Part shown: positions 1 to 9,200 of the stretch, piece after piece
Layout of the letters: the number at the start of each line of letters is the position of its first letter
Numbering within the stretch: position 1 is the first letter of the stretch
Assembly: GCA_031385545.1 (NCBI GenBank)
Contig: JANNBN010000057.1
Location: forward strand, 19,168 to 83,167
DNA from: JANNBN01 sp031385545
GTDB lineage: Bacteria > Actinomycetota > Acidimicrobiia > Acidimicrobiales > JANYDT01
Reading direction: 5' to 3'
DNA length: 64,000 bases
Position numbers and translations under genes: made by a program
The notes under the pieces: generated by a model
Seen by the model: the letters and a program-made list of their open reading frames with translations, nothing else
The model's database searches: none
Told to the model about the DNA's origin: nothing

Positions 1-380
1 ACAATTTCATGATCCAGTTCGGCTGCCCCCATAGCAAAGACCCGTTCAGCTCGCAGGCCGGCACCGGTCAGAGCCCGAAGGGCCGCATCCGCGACGAGTT
101 CCCCGACAGCTTCAAGGCCTCCAACGAGCCAGGCACGCTGTCGATGGCCAACACCGGCCAGCCCAACTCCGGTGGTTCGCAGTTCTTCATCAACACCAAG
201 CACAACACCTACCTGGACTGGTTTGCACCAGGTGCATCCCGCCATCCCGTATTCGGCAAGATTGTCGGCGGCACCGATGTCATCTCGGCAATCGAGAAGA
301 CCCAGACCGACGGGCGAGACCGTCCAGTTACCCCGGTGCAGATGATCTCAGTCACCATCAACCGGCCAGTCGAAGCCTGA
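1..380 (+). CDS. Cyclophilin-type peptidyl-prolyl isomerase, 5' end cut by window edge
   Basis: Catalyses cis-trans isomerisation of peptidyl-prolyl bonds during protein folding. The frame is open from the first bases and enters with NFMIQFGCP, which follows the FHRVI motif in cyclophilins. After it come GTGQSPKGRIRDEF, the substrate-pocket block SMANTGQPNSGGSQFFI, and HPVFGKIVGGTDVISAIE near the C-terminus. About 125 residues are visible; cyclophilins usually have 160-180, so the N-terminal strands and any signal peptide lie outside the window. The gene converges on the membrane-anchored cyclophilin that follows. The family assignment is secure; the cellular location cannot be judged. Confidence 0.93.
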   Translation, partial: NFMIQFGCPHSKDPFSSQAGTGQSPKGRIRDEFPDSFKASNEPGTLSMANTGQPNSGGSQFFINTKHNTYLDWFAPGASRHPVFGKIVGGTDVISAIEKTQTDGRDRPVTPVQMISVTINRPVEA

Positions 381-450
381 TTCCCTGGCCGAATAGTCCC
401 GGCAAGATAGAGCCCGGTAGGGCCCGAGCGGGCAATGCCCCGTGGTCCCG

Positions 451-1269
451 CTACTGGGCTGCGACCGATGTTGACGACGTTGCGGTTCCGCCTTCACCCT
501 CGGCGACGATCTCGAGGCTCTTGATCGTGACGAGCTGCGACGACACCTCGGAACCCTCGACCGCCAGCGCGTCGATCTTGCGCACCACATCGAGTCCCTG
601 GCTGACCTTGCCCAGCGGAGCGAAGTCGGCCGGGTTCAGTGCAGCTCCGGACGCACCCGAGATGATCAGGAACTGGCTGCCGTTCGCCCTGTCAGCCATG
701 ACAACCGACCCGGGTTGCAACGGCTCTGCGCCAGATTCTGGTGGAATCGTGTAGCCGGGTCCGCCTTCGCCGCTGGCATCAGGGCTGCCGCTTTGGACGA
801 GGAAGTCGCCGATGACCCGGTGGAACGGCAGGCCGTCATAGAAGCTGTAACGGGCCAGGTAGATGAAGTTGTTCACGGTCTTCGGGGCCGCGTTCTGGTC
901 GAGGTCGATCCAGATGGTTCCCTTGTCCGTCTTGAGTTTCGCCCGGTATTTCGCTGCGAGGTCGATGCACATTGGCGGGTCAAGGGGGAAGACGCGTGTT
1001 TGGTTGTTCCCGCCCGTCGGGCTGGGGCAGGGAAGGGCCTCTGGCGCCAAGGTGGTCGGTGGCAACGTGATCGGTGTCGTGGGGACAATTTCGGGCGCGC
1101 TGACCGTGACATCGGGCACCGGTGAAGCCGCTGTTTCGGTATCGCGGACTGCAGAACCGACGAGCGCGGCGACTGCCGTCAGGACGACCACCCCTCCGGC
1201 AACGACCATCGCGCGGCCCCGAACCCCTCGGGTGTCTCCAGGTTCATCGTCTGTTTCGTACGTGGCCAT
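451..1269 (-). CDS. Membrane-anchored cyclophilin-type peptidyl-prolyl isomerase
   Basis: A 272-residue protein with a short charged N-terminus, one hydrophobic segment at about residues 20-42 (AMVVAGGVVVLTAVAALVG), a Pro/Thr-rich linker (about 50-85) and a C-terminal cyclophilin domain from about 105. The domain shows VNNFIYLARYSFYDGLPFHR, DFLVQSG, GPGYTIPPE, SVVMADRANGSQFLIISG and PLGKVSQGLDVV. The layout predicts an enzyme tethered to the outer face of the membrane that assists folding of exported proteins. It converges on another cyclophilin gene, and its start is divergent from the secreted M23 peptidase gene about 100 bases away. Some pocket residues deviate from the canonical pattern, so activity is likely but not certain. 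Confidence 0.92.
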   Translation of the reverse strand: MATYETDDEPGDTRGVRGRAMVVAGGVVVLTAVAALVGSAVRDTETAASPVPDVTVSAPEIVPTTPITLPPTTLAPEALPCPSPTGGNNQTRVFPLDPPMCIDLAAKYRAKLKTDKGTIWIDLDQNAAPKTVNNFIYLARYSFYDGLPFHRVIGDFLVQSGSPDASGEGGPGYTIPPESGAEPLQPGSVVMADRANGSQFLIISGASGAALNPADFAPLGKVSQGLDVVRKIDALAVEGSEVSSQLVTIKSLEIVAEGEGGTATSSTSVAAQ

Positions 1270-1371
1270 ATGGTCGAGGGTAGTTCACCCCCCAGGCAAG
1301 TGAGCGGATTGCGCCGGAAAGGACTCCCCTGCCGGTAGGCTGCGACGGCCTGTTCCGGGCGAGCTCTTGTG

Positions 1372-3144
1372 ATGCGCCATCGTCGAACGTCCCGCCTTGC
1401 CCGGCGCGCTACTGCCAGCGTGTTCGTTGCCGCTCTTGTGTTTGTTCCGCGCGCCACGGCACTGATCCCTCCGGAGCTCTCGACCACCATCCCCCCGGTG
1501 TCCGTGGGGACCACGTTATCGACCACGTCCACCGGCTCAACGATCATTGCGTCTCCGATCCCTTCCGTCGTCCCAGCCGTGGTGCCAATCGAAGCGGGGA
1601 CGGTTCGTCCGGCAGCGCCTGATTCGTCGAGCACCATCGCAGTATCGACCATTCCCGCCGATGGCAGTTCATCGCTCGCCACGTCGTCCACGGTTCCGCC
1701 GGATCTCTCGATCTCGCCGATTCCGACCGTTCCGGGGGAAGACCTCCCTGATGCGTTCATCGTCCCGGGAGTCGACCCCACGACCGACGCAAACTTCGAT
1801 GATGCACTTCCCGAAGAAGTACCGCTCACGGGGGCGACAGCATCAACCTATGGTGCTCCTTTCAACGGAACATCGTTCGCTGCAGAACTGGCCAAGCTCA
1901 CCGCCGGCGAACGCCGGCGAGTGCTTGACATCCAGGCCAGGCTTGCCGCCGCAACTCAGCGAGTTGGTGCTGCGAAGGATTCACTCGAGGACCTCACGAA
2001 CTCCGGCCGTCAGAGCCGCGACGATCTGGCGAAGCTTCACGCATTGCGAGACCGGTTGGCGGTTTCCATGCGACAGCGTGCATTACGTCAGTACACCGGC
2101 GAATCTGCTCGTTACCTGAGGCTTATCCTCGAAGCGAAGGACCTCAACGTCCTGCGTCGTCGGACAGACCTCATCTCGCAGGCGCAGCGGCGTGACGCAG
2201 CCCTCGTGCAGACATACCGGCAGTCAGCCCGGTCACTCGAAGAAGAGACGGCGCACTACAACGCCATCAGGGACGCGCGTCAGTTCGAGATCGACCAGCT
2301 GGTTGCTGATGAGGCCGCACTGAAGAAGGACTTCGATTCCCTGAGTTCCCTCCTGGGTGCATTGGACGCACCGGTTGCCTTCGAGGGCTTTGTGTTCCCG
2401 GTGCAGCCGCCATATGCGTACATCGATACATACGGGGCTGACCGGATGAACGGCTCCCCGTTCCAGCACAAGCACCAGGGAGTCGACATCTTTGCCCGGG
2501 AGGGCACACCGGTGATCGCAACGAAACGTGGTGTCGTCTACAGCATCGGTGTGGCCCGCCTCGGTGGCAATAGGGTGTGGCTCAAAGACGTCGACGGTAC
2601 CTGCTATTACTATGCACACTTAATATCATTCGCGAGCGGGCTGTATGAGAACAAGATCGTCGAGTCCGGCGAGGTCCTCGGGTTTGTCGGAACGACCGGT
2701 AATGCCGTCGGCACGCCACCCCACCTGCACTACGAAATCCATCCGCAGTGCACCGGTCCCACCAACCCCACGCCGATTCTGAAGGCGGTGGAGAACAGCA
2801 ATCTCGAGCAGTACGTGGCTGCAGTTCGTCCTGTCTTCGGTGGCGGCCAACTTCCTACCGGTGCAGCGCCAGTTGTAACAACCGTGCCTGGCGCCGCCAC
2901 CGTGCCGGGTGCAACGGTTGCGTCCACTCAACCCGGGCAGGGCGTCCCCCCGCCGCTAGTCGGCAACGCGCCTGGGGGAAGTACCAAAATCGTGCCCACT
3001 TCGGCTGTGGCGCGGCCGGCACCAACAGCGGTGCCGCTGCCGGTTCCGCGTGCCAACAAGGTCACCATTCCGCCTCCGACGACTGCACCCCCGCCGACCA
3101 AGCCTGCCTCCACAGGGCCCACGTCGACGAAGCCGACGGCCTGA
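1372..3144 (+). CDS. Secreted M23/LytM metallopeptidase with coiled coil
   Basis: Predicted exported peptidoglycan hydrolase, or a regulator of such enzymes. A basic N-terminus with a hydrophobic core (residues about 1-30) looks like a signal peptide. A Ser/Thr/Pro-rich stretch runs to about 145 and a helical coiled coil fills about 160-330. The LytM domain follows: HQGVD supplies zinc ligands near His368 and Asp372, and PPHLHYEIHP supplies the HxH motif near 451-453. Both parts of the zinc site are intact, so this looks catalytic rather than EnvC-like. The tail after 490 is Pro/Thr-rich and low in complexity. A GTG lies directly before the chosen ATG; either could be the start. Confidence 0.9.
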   Translation: MRHRRTSRLARRATASVFVAALVFVPRATALIPPELSTTIPPVSVGTTLSTTSTGSTIIASPIPSVVPAVVPIEAGTVRPAAPDSSSTIAVSTIPADGSSSLATSSTVPPDLSISPIPTVPGEDLPDAFIVPGVDPTTDANFDDALPEEVPLTGATASTYGAPFNGTSFAAELAKLTAGERRRVLDIQARLAAATQRVGAAKDSLEDLTNSGRQSRDDLAKLHALRDRLAVSMRQRALRQYTGESARYLRLILEAKDLNVLRRRTDLISQAQRRDAALVQTYRQSARSLEEETAHYNAIRDARQFEIDQLVADEAALKKDFDSLSSLLGALDAPVAFEGFVFPVQPPYAYIDTYGADRMNGSPFQHKHQGVDIFAREGTPVIATKRGVVYSIGVARLGGNRVWLKDVDGTCYYYAHLISFASGLYENKIVESGEVLGFVGTTGNAVGTPPHLHYEIHPQCTGPTNPTPILKAVENSNLEQYVAAVRPVFGGGQLPTGAAPVVTTVPGAATVPGATVASTQPGQGVPPPLVGNAPGGSTKIVPTSAVARPAPTAVPLPVPRANKVTIPPPTTAPPPTKPASTGPTSTKPTA

Positions 3145-3253
3145 AGGCAAGCGGGCAGCTCGACCGGAGTCGAGGTCTGGCGAACTTCGGACTGCCGTGA
3201 GACCCATCGATCCGGACGGTCGCGGCGGGGTGCGCTGGTAGCGTGTCACCCCC

Positions 3254-4522
3254 GTGGCCCTCATCGTCCAGAAGTTCGGTGGAAGCAGCGTCGCTGACCC
3301 AGAACGTATCCGTTCCGTCGCCGACCATGTCGCCCGCACCGTCAAGCGGGGAAATCAGGTCGTGGTTGTCGTGTCAGCCATGGGCAAGACCACCGACGAC
3401 CTCATCCGCCTGTCGAACGCTGTCCTCACCAGTCAGAGCGGGCCGGTCGAGAAAGCCACGCAGAAGGGCGACGTGCCCGTCAAAGGCGACTCGAGGGAGA
3501 TGGACATGCTCCTCTCCACCGGTGAACGGGTGTCGGCGGCGCTCGTCGCCATGGCCATCGAAGATCTCGGCGTCCGTTCCGCCAGTTTCACGGGAAGCCA
3601 GGTCGGCATCGTCACCGATACGCAGCACGGCCGGGCGAAGATCATCGAGGTCAAAGGCGATCGTCTCCGCCAGGCACTTGCCGCGGGCGTCGTGCCAGTC
3701 GTTGCCGGGTTTCAGGGCGTTTCCACCGCACACGACGTCACCACGCTGGGGCGCGGTGGTTCCGATACCACTGCGGTGGCGCTCGGCGCGGCCCTCGGCG
3801 CAGACTCCTGCGAGATCTATACCGATGTCACCGGCGTTTTCACCGCAGACCCACGGGTGGCGCCGAGGGCTCATCGCATGAAGCAGGTCAGCTTCGAAGA
3901 AATGCTGGAGATGGCTGGTTCGGGTTCTGGCGTTGTGGCCCTGCGCGCCGTGGAGTTCGCCAGCCGTCACAAGGTACCGCTGCACGTGCGTTCGAGCTTC
4001 ACCTGGGAGCCCGGCACCATCATCACCGAGGAGGATCCGTCCATGGAACAGGCTGTTGTCACCGGCATCACACACGACACGTCCGAGGCCAAGGTCACGG
4101 TCACCGATACACCTGACCGTCCGGGTGTTGCGGCGCAACTGTTCAGGGCGTTGGCCGATGCTCGGGTCAACGTCGACATGATCGTGCAGAACGTTGGCCA
4201 CGATGCCAAGACCGACATCAGTTTCACGGTGCCGAAGGCGGATCTCAATACCGCCATCGATGTCTGCGAACGGATCGCCTTTGACCTTGGGGCCGGTACG
4301 GTCGACGCTGACCGCGAGGTTGCACGGGTATCAATCGTCGGAGCCGGTATGCGCACCAACCCTGGTGTGTCAGCCACGATGTTCGAGACTCTGGCTACTG
4401 CCGGGGTGAACATCGAGATGATCTCCACGTCGACAATCCGTCTGTCGTGTGTCGTCCGCGCCGATCAGGTCGAAACCGCTGTGCAGGCGCTTCACACCGC
4501 GTTCGAACTCGACGCGGACTAA
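3254..4522 (+). CDS. lysC: Aspartate kinase (alpha subunit)
   Basis: Phosphorylates L-aspartate, the first step toward lysine, diaminopimelate, threonine and methionine. The 422 residues match the family length. The amino-acid kinase domain begins with VQKFGGSSV and carries RGGSDTTAVAL (substrate and nucleotide binding). Two ACT domains follow from about residue 265, seen as VTDTPDRPGVAAQLF and VGAGMRTNPGVSATMFE; in this family they bind lysine and/or threonine for feedback control. The start is GTG, chosen because MALIVQKFGGSS is the conserved N-terminus. asd follows on the same strand after 177 bases. An internal start for a separate beta subunit is listed on its own. Confidence 0.96.
   Translation: MALIVQKFGGSSVADPERIRSVADHVARTVKRGNQVVVVVSAMGKTTDDLIRLSNAVLTSQSGPVEKATQKGDVPVKGDSREMDMLLSTGERVSAALVAMAIEDLGVRSASFTGSQVGIVTDTQHGRAKIIEVKGDRLRQALAAGVVPVVAGFQGVSTAHDVTTLGRGGSDTTAVALGAALGADSCEIYTDVTGVFTADPRVAPRAHRMKQVSFEEMLEMAGSGSGVVALRAVEFASRHKVPLHVRSSFTWEPGTIITEEDPSMEQAVVTGITHDTSEAKVTVTDTPDRPGVAAQLFRALADARVNVDMIVQNVGHDAKTDISFTVPKADLNTAIDVCERIAFDLGAGTVDADREVARVSIVGAGMRTNPGVSATMFETLATAGVNIEMISTSTIRLSCVVRADQVETAVQALHTAFELDAD
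4043..4522 (+). CDS. Probable aspartate kinase beta subunit from an internal start
   Basis: An in-frame ATG inside lysC (Met264 of the alpha form) is preceded by GAGGAGGA at 4028-4035, seven bases upstream. That is a stronger Shine-Dalgarno match than the one before the full-length start. The product (159 residues, beginning MEQAVVTGITHDTSE) would contain both ACT domains and no kinase domain. Several actinobacteria and bacilli make such an alpha2-beta2 aspartate kinase from overlapping genes, and the location matches theirs. The initiation signal is visible; actual translation is inferred. Confidence 0.55.
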   Translation: MEQAVVTGITHDTSEAKVTVTDTPDRPGVAAQLFRALADARVNVDMIVQNVGHDAKTDISFTVPKADLNTAIDVCERIAFDLGAGTVDADREVARVSIVGAGMRTNPGVSATMFETLATAGVNIEMISTSTIRLSCVVRADQVETAVQALHTAFELDAD

Positions 4523-4699
4523 AGCCCGACTCGGTGCGCACGAGGGTGACTCGACGAAGTTTCGGGGTTGCCTGGAGCCTGGCGCGAAATTGCTGTCCCC
4601 TTCGGTCGTAGAGCGCGCGAAACTGGTTGCTCCCGTCAGGACTCGGGAACGTTCCGGGGTCCGTATGGTCACAAGCCGGAAGTCCGGAGGAGTCGCAAG

Positions 4700-5746
4700 A
4701 TGCGTATCGCAGTCGTTGGAGCAACAGGCATGGTCGGCGAGGCAATGCGCGACATTCTCGTGGAGCGAAAGTTCCCCTATACCGGGATGCGGTTCTTCGC
4801 GTCGGCACGGTCCGCTGGCCGCACCATCGAGTTCGACGGCAAGCAGATCGTGGTCGAGGACGCCGAAACGGCCGACCCCTCCGGTATCGACATCGCGCTC
4901 TTCTCAGCCGGTGGCGCGACCTCCAAGGCGCTGGCACCCAAGTTCGCTGCTGCCGGCGCCGTTGTGGTCGACAACTCCAGCGCGTGGCGCATGGACCCAG
5001 ACGTACCGCTCGTCGTCAGCGAGGTCAACCCGCATGCCATCGCCAACCGGCCGAAGGGCATCATCGCCAACCCCAACTGCACCACCATGGCAGCAATGCC
5101 GGTGTTGAAGCCGCTGCACGTCGAAGCCGGTCTCACCAAAATGATCGCAGCCACGTATCAGGCCGTTTCGGGTGGTGGCGTTGCAGGCGTTGCCGAACTT
5201 GAGACGCAGGTCCGCAAGGTTGCCGATGAGTCCGCAAAGCTTGCAGCGCACGGTGATGCTCTGGACATTCCTGCGCCGCAGAAATTCAGTCAGCCGATCG
5301 CCTTCAACGTCCTTCCGTACGCCGGGGCGTACGCAGAGGACACGGTCGACGGCGACCTCGGCTACACCGATGAAGAACTGAAGTTGCGCAACGAGAGCCG
5401 AAAAATCCTCGAGATCCCTGACCTCAAGGTTGCCGGGACTTGTGTCCGTGTCCCCGTCTACACGGGCCACTCGTTGTCCATCCATGCCGAATTCAATCGG
5501 CCAATCTCGGTACAGCGTGCCATGGAAGTTCTCAGCGCCGCTCCGGGAGTCGAGCTCGACGACGTCCCCACGCCGCTCAAGGCTGCAGGCCGAGACGCCT
5601 GCTTCGTGGGTCGCATCCGCAAAGACCCGACCTCGGACAATGGCCTGGTGCTGTTCATCAGCAACGACAACTTGCGTAAAGGCGCCGCACTCAACGCAGT
5701 TCAGGTGGCTGAGTTGGTGGCCAAAGAGCTCAGCGCGAAACGCTGA
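4700..5746 (+). CDS. asd: Aspartate-semialdehyde dehydrogenase
   Basis: Reduces beta-aspartyl phosphate to aspartate semialdehyde with NADPH, the step after aspartate kinase. The start MRIAVVGATGMVGEAM gives the N-terminal NADP-binding motif GATGMVG and has a good ribosome binding site (GGAGG, ten bases upstream); the frame is open further upstream but without family similarity. The catalytic Cys is in PNCTTMAA (Cys127) and the active-site His in GHSLSIHAEF. The length of 348 residues is normal. It follows lysC, as in many actinobacteria. Its last 17 bases overlap the end of a convergent LuxR gene. Confidence 0.97.
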   Translation: MRIAVVGATGMVGEAMRDILVERKFPYTGMRFFASARSAGRTIEFDGKQIVVEDAETADPSGIDIALFSAGGATSKALAPKFAAAGAVVVDNSSAWRMDPDVPLVVSEVNPHAIANRPKGIIANPNCTTMAAMPVLKPLHVEAGLTKMIAATYQAVSGGGVAGVAELETQVRKVADESAKLAAHGDALDIPAPQKFSQPIAFNVLPYAGAYAEDTVDGDLGYTDEELKLRNESRKILEIPDLKVAGTCVRVPVYTGHSLSIHAEFNRPISVQRAMEVLSAAPGVELDDVPTPLKAAGRDACFVGRIRKDPTSDNGLVLFISNDNLRKGAALNAVQVAELVAKELSAKR

Positions 5747-6170
5747 GAGCAACGCCGGGTGTTGGCTGCAACGTTTGACCCCCGTCCAGTGCAACAAGGC
5801 GGGCCAGTTGCACTCGTGACCTGAGTCCGAGCTTCGCCAGCGCGTGTGACACGTGCGAGTCGACCGTTCGGTGCGACACATGAAGTCGGCCGGCCACTTG
5901 CTTGTTGGTCAGACCTTGGGCAACCAGGTCAACAACGGCGCGTTCGGCGGCGGTCAGTTCGGTCGCCCCCGGGGTTACCTGCGCCCCGATGAAACCGGTC
6001 TCGCGTTGCACCAACTGACGCAGTTCTTGCGCCACCCACAGCAGTGTCTGATTCCAGGGCTCGGCCCGTGATGAGCCGTCGACCATCACCGTGATTCCCG
6101 TGAGGTTGACACTGAGCCCTCCTGTCATCGGGTTGCGGTGCATTACTGCCGTGGAGGTAACCGTCTTCAT
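5730..6170 (-). CDS. Small LuxR-family regulator
   Basis: A 146-residue DNA-binding regulator. The C-terminal helix-turn-helix is clear: LTAAERAVVDLVAQGLTNKQ, then VSHRTVDSHVSHALAKLGL with the recognition helix. The N-terminal part (VNLTGITVMVDGS...) has no receiver-domain motif and is not recognised. The chosen ATG (MKTVTSTAVMH) lacks a good ribosome binding site; a GTG at 6248 would add 26 residues, but TTGACA upstream of the ATG may be a -35 element. It lies just downstream of the large LuxR ATPase on the same strand, so the two may be co-transcribed. Confidence 0.75.
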   Translation of the reverse strand: MKTVTSTAVMHRNPMTGGLSVNLTGITVMVDGSSRAEPWNQTLLWVAQELRQLVQRETGFIGAQVTPGATELTAAERAVVDLVAQGLTNKQVAGRLHVSHRTVDSHVSHALAKLGLRSRVQLARLVALDGGQTLQPTPGVALSVSR

Positions 6171-6275
6171 GTGACAAGGATCGAACAATCTGTTCCGGCG
6201 AACATCGGCCAGGTGGTTGATCTGCGAGAGGGTCGCCGTGTCAACCACCCTGCGTCAACCCTGTCTCACCCTGTC

Positions 6276-9200
6276 TCACCCTGCGTCAGCGTGAGCGACC
6301 CGAGTGGCGGACCGGACTGCCAGTTCGGCCCGGCTGCTGATCCCGAGCTTCTCGTATACATGAACCAGGTGGGTCTTCACCGTGGCCCGCGAGACGAACA
6401 GCCGGTCGGCGATCTGCGGGTTGGTCAGGCCAGCCTCGACCAGTTCGACCACCTGCACCTCCATCGGCGTGAGGCTGTCCCATCCGAAGCTCGCCCGTCC
6501 GCGTTCGCCACGCATCCGCTGGGCCAGTTCGATTGCAGTGACGAGCGACATCGTGAGCCCCTCGACCCAGCCGACGGTTGGTCTTGCGACGATATGGGCC
6601 GCGTCGACGTACGTCCTGCGATGCGCGAACCGGAATCGATACTCCATTCGGTCGCGTTCGGCGTGTGCGGCACCGAGCAGCCGAGCACCATCGACGACAC
6701 GATGGTTTTCGATCAAGAGCACCCCGATGGCTTCGAGGGCATCAACAGCGGCTGTCCACAGCCCGTATTCCGCTGCCGAGGCCAACGAACGGTGTGCCTG
6801 GTCGAACCCCGAGCGGATGTCGGTGGCCATCGCACATTCGGCGAGGACAAGGTGGCCAACGGCTTCGAATGCGGGTGTACGCAGATGGGGCCAATCGTTC
6901 AACAGGGCCGTTGCCGATGCATGTGCTGCGGCTCTGTCGCCCAGGGCAAGGTGCACGCGTGATAGCCAGAGATGCGCGTAAGCCCGGTAGATCTTTGCGG
7001 GCGACTTGGCGGTGACCAGCAAACTCTTCACTGCTGACCTGTCGTCGTTCAAGCTCAGCGACGAGAAGGCTTCGAAGAAGTGCACTGTGTCGGTGAACAT
7101 GCCGATTGACCTGCCGCGCAGCTGCTGCCAGATCTGGGAACTGTTCAGCGCGCTTCGTTCTCGGGCGAGCGAGATCTGTGCTTCGACAAAGCCAACCTCG
7201 GCGATCTCGGCGACTGGGTTATTGAGGTCGGCGTCGACGCTGGCCGATGCCTGGGCCGTGAGACGGCTAGCCAGATCGAGCTGACCACGCCACAATGCGC
7301 ATGTCGCTTCGACCAGCAGAACTCGATGGTTGACGAAGCTCTCCAGGTTTGACTCCGCTTCATCCAGTAATCCGAATTCTGCACAGACACTGGCCGGAAC
7401 GTATGAGCAATTCGTGAACGTGAACCAGTCGTTGGTTGCAGCGGATCGGGTGCGAAGTTCGGCGTACCGCTGCAACAGCATCGGAGTTGGCCCGTGCTCC
7501 CCGACCTCGCCATGGCTCATCGAGCCGGAGAGACGGGTTCGGACGCGGCTGTCGAGGAAGGCACCGGACCCGGAGACCGTTTCTGCAAGTTCGGACCCTT
7601 CTTTGAGGCTGGCGTTGTAGATCACCCCCGCCATCCACATGGCAGCGTCGCCCCACTCGACCGTCGTGCGGTCACCGGCCTGAATCGCCGCTAACCCGTA
7701 GCGAACTGCTTCGTCGTAGGAACCGCTGATCAGCCAGTAATAGCCAAGGCCAGCTGACAACCGCAAGGAAACTGGCCCCCCGGCCGGAACCCAGTTGAAC
7801 GCGGCGTAGCAGTTGCCGATTTCGTTCCCGATGGTCTGCACCCATGCAGGGGTTTGGTTGATGAATTGCTGCGCGTCCTGCGCATGCGCTGCCCGGTCCA
7901 ACATGCCCAGCCAATCGGCGAACCATGTTGCGTGCGCGTCGCACGCAGTGGGTCCTTCGTCGAAGTCGTCGAGTCGCTCCAACGCGAACGACCTGATGGT
8001 TTCCAGCATCAGGAATCGGTCGTGCTCGTCGTCGAGCACCAGCAAACTCTTGTCGACCAGCCGGCGTATCGCCTCTGCGACCTCGTACGGGTCGACGTCT
8101 GCGAACGCTTCCATGAGGGCCTGGGCTGCATCCAGCGTGAACCCGCCAACGAAAACGCCCAGACGACGGAAGACGATCTGATCGACATCGTCGAGTAACG
8201 CCTCGCTCCACGCAATGCAGGACCGCAGTGTTTCGTGGCGTCCGCCGGTTCCACCGACGACCGGGGGGAGAGATTGCAGCTGGTGTATCAACTCGGCCGC
8301 GATGCGATCGGGCGGCATGGACCGCACCCGAGCTGCGGCCAATTCGATCGCCAATGGAAGCCCGTCGAGGCGAGCGCAGATTGCCGCAACGTGCGCAGCA
8401 TTGGCGGCAGTGATCGTGAAGCCGCGGCGTACGCGAGCTGCGCGTTCGAGGAACAGTTGAACCGACTCGAACTGGCACAGTGAATCGATGTCGCGGTGCA
8501 GTCCTGCACGTGGTGCCGAAAGCGGGGGCACTCGCCAGACCAGTTCGCCTGGCACGTCGAGGGGCTCGCGGCTGGTACACAGAATCCGGACTCCGTTTGA
8601 TGCGTCGAGGGTGCGTCGGACGATGTCCGAAACGGATGCCAAGAGGTGCTCGGCGTTATCGAGGACGAGCACTGTGTCTGTTCGATCCGCCAACGCGAGA
8701 ACGATGTGATCAGCGAGATCGCTCTGTTCGATCTCGATGATGCCAAGAGCTGCCGACAACGCGTTCAGCACGCCAGGACCGTCTGTCCGCCGAGCCAGTT
8801 CCACCCACCTGATGTCCAGCGCGGTCGTATTCGCAAGGCGATGAATGACTTCTTGGACCAACCGGGTCTTGCCGCAGCCCCCAGGCCCGGTGACGGTAAT
8901 CAACCGCTCAACCGGAATCAACTGCAGCAGCTCACGTGTCTCGGCCTCACGGCCGATGAACGGGGTGAGCGGAACCGGTGCCGAGGTCACGCGGCGACGG
9001 GGTTTGTCGGACCCCAGTGTCGAGGTGATCTGAACAATTCGGCCTGGAACGCCGCGTGCGTGCTCGATGAGCGAAAGCTCTGCTTCGGACGGGTCACGGC
9101 CCAAGCTGGCCGCTGCGAGTTCCAACGCGTCCTTGGGCTCCAGCGGTCGCAGGAGGAGGGTCGGAGACCCCGCGGCTTCGGCGGCGCGCCGGAGTGATAC

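Noticed and set aside
4904..5881. 325-codon minus-strand frame across asd
   Set aside because: It is antisense to a highly conserved dehydrogenase; GC-rich third positions explain its length.
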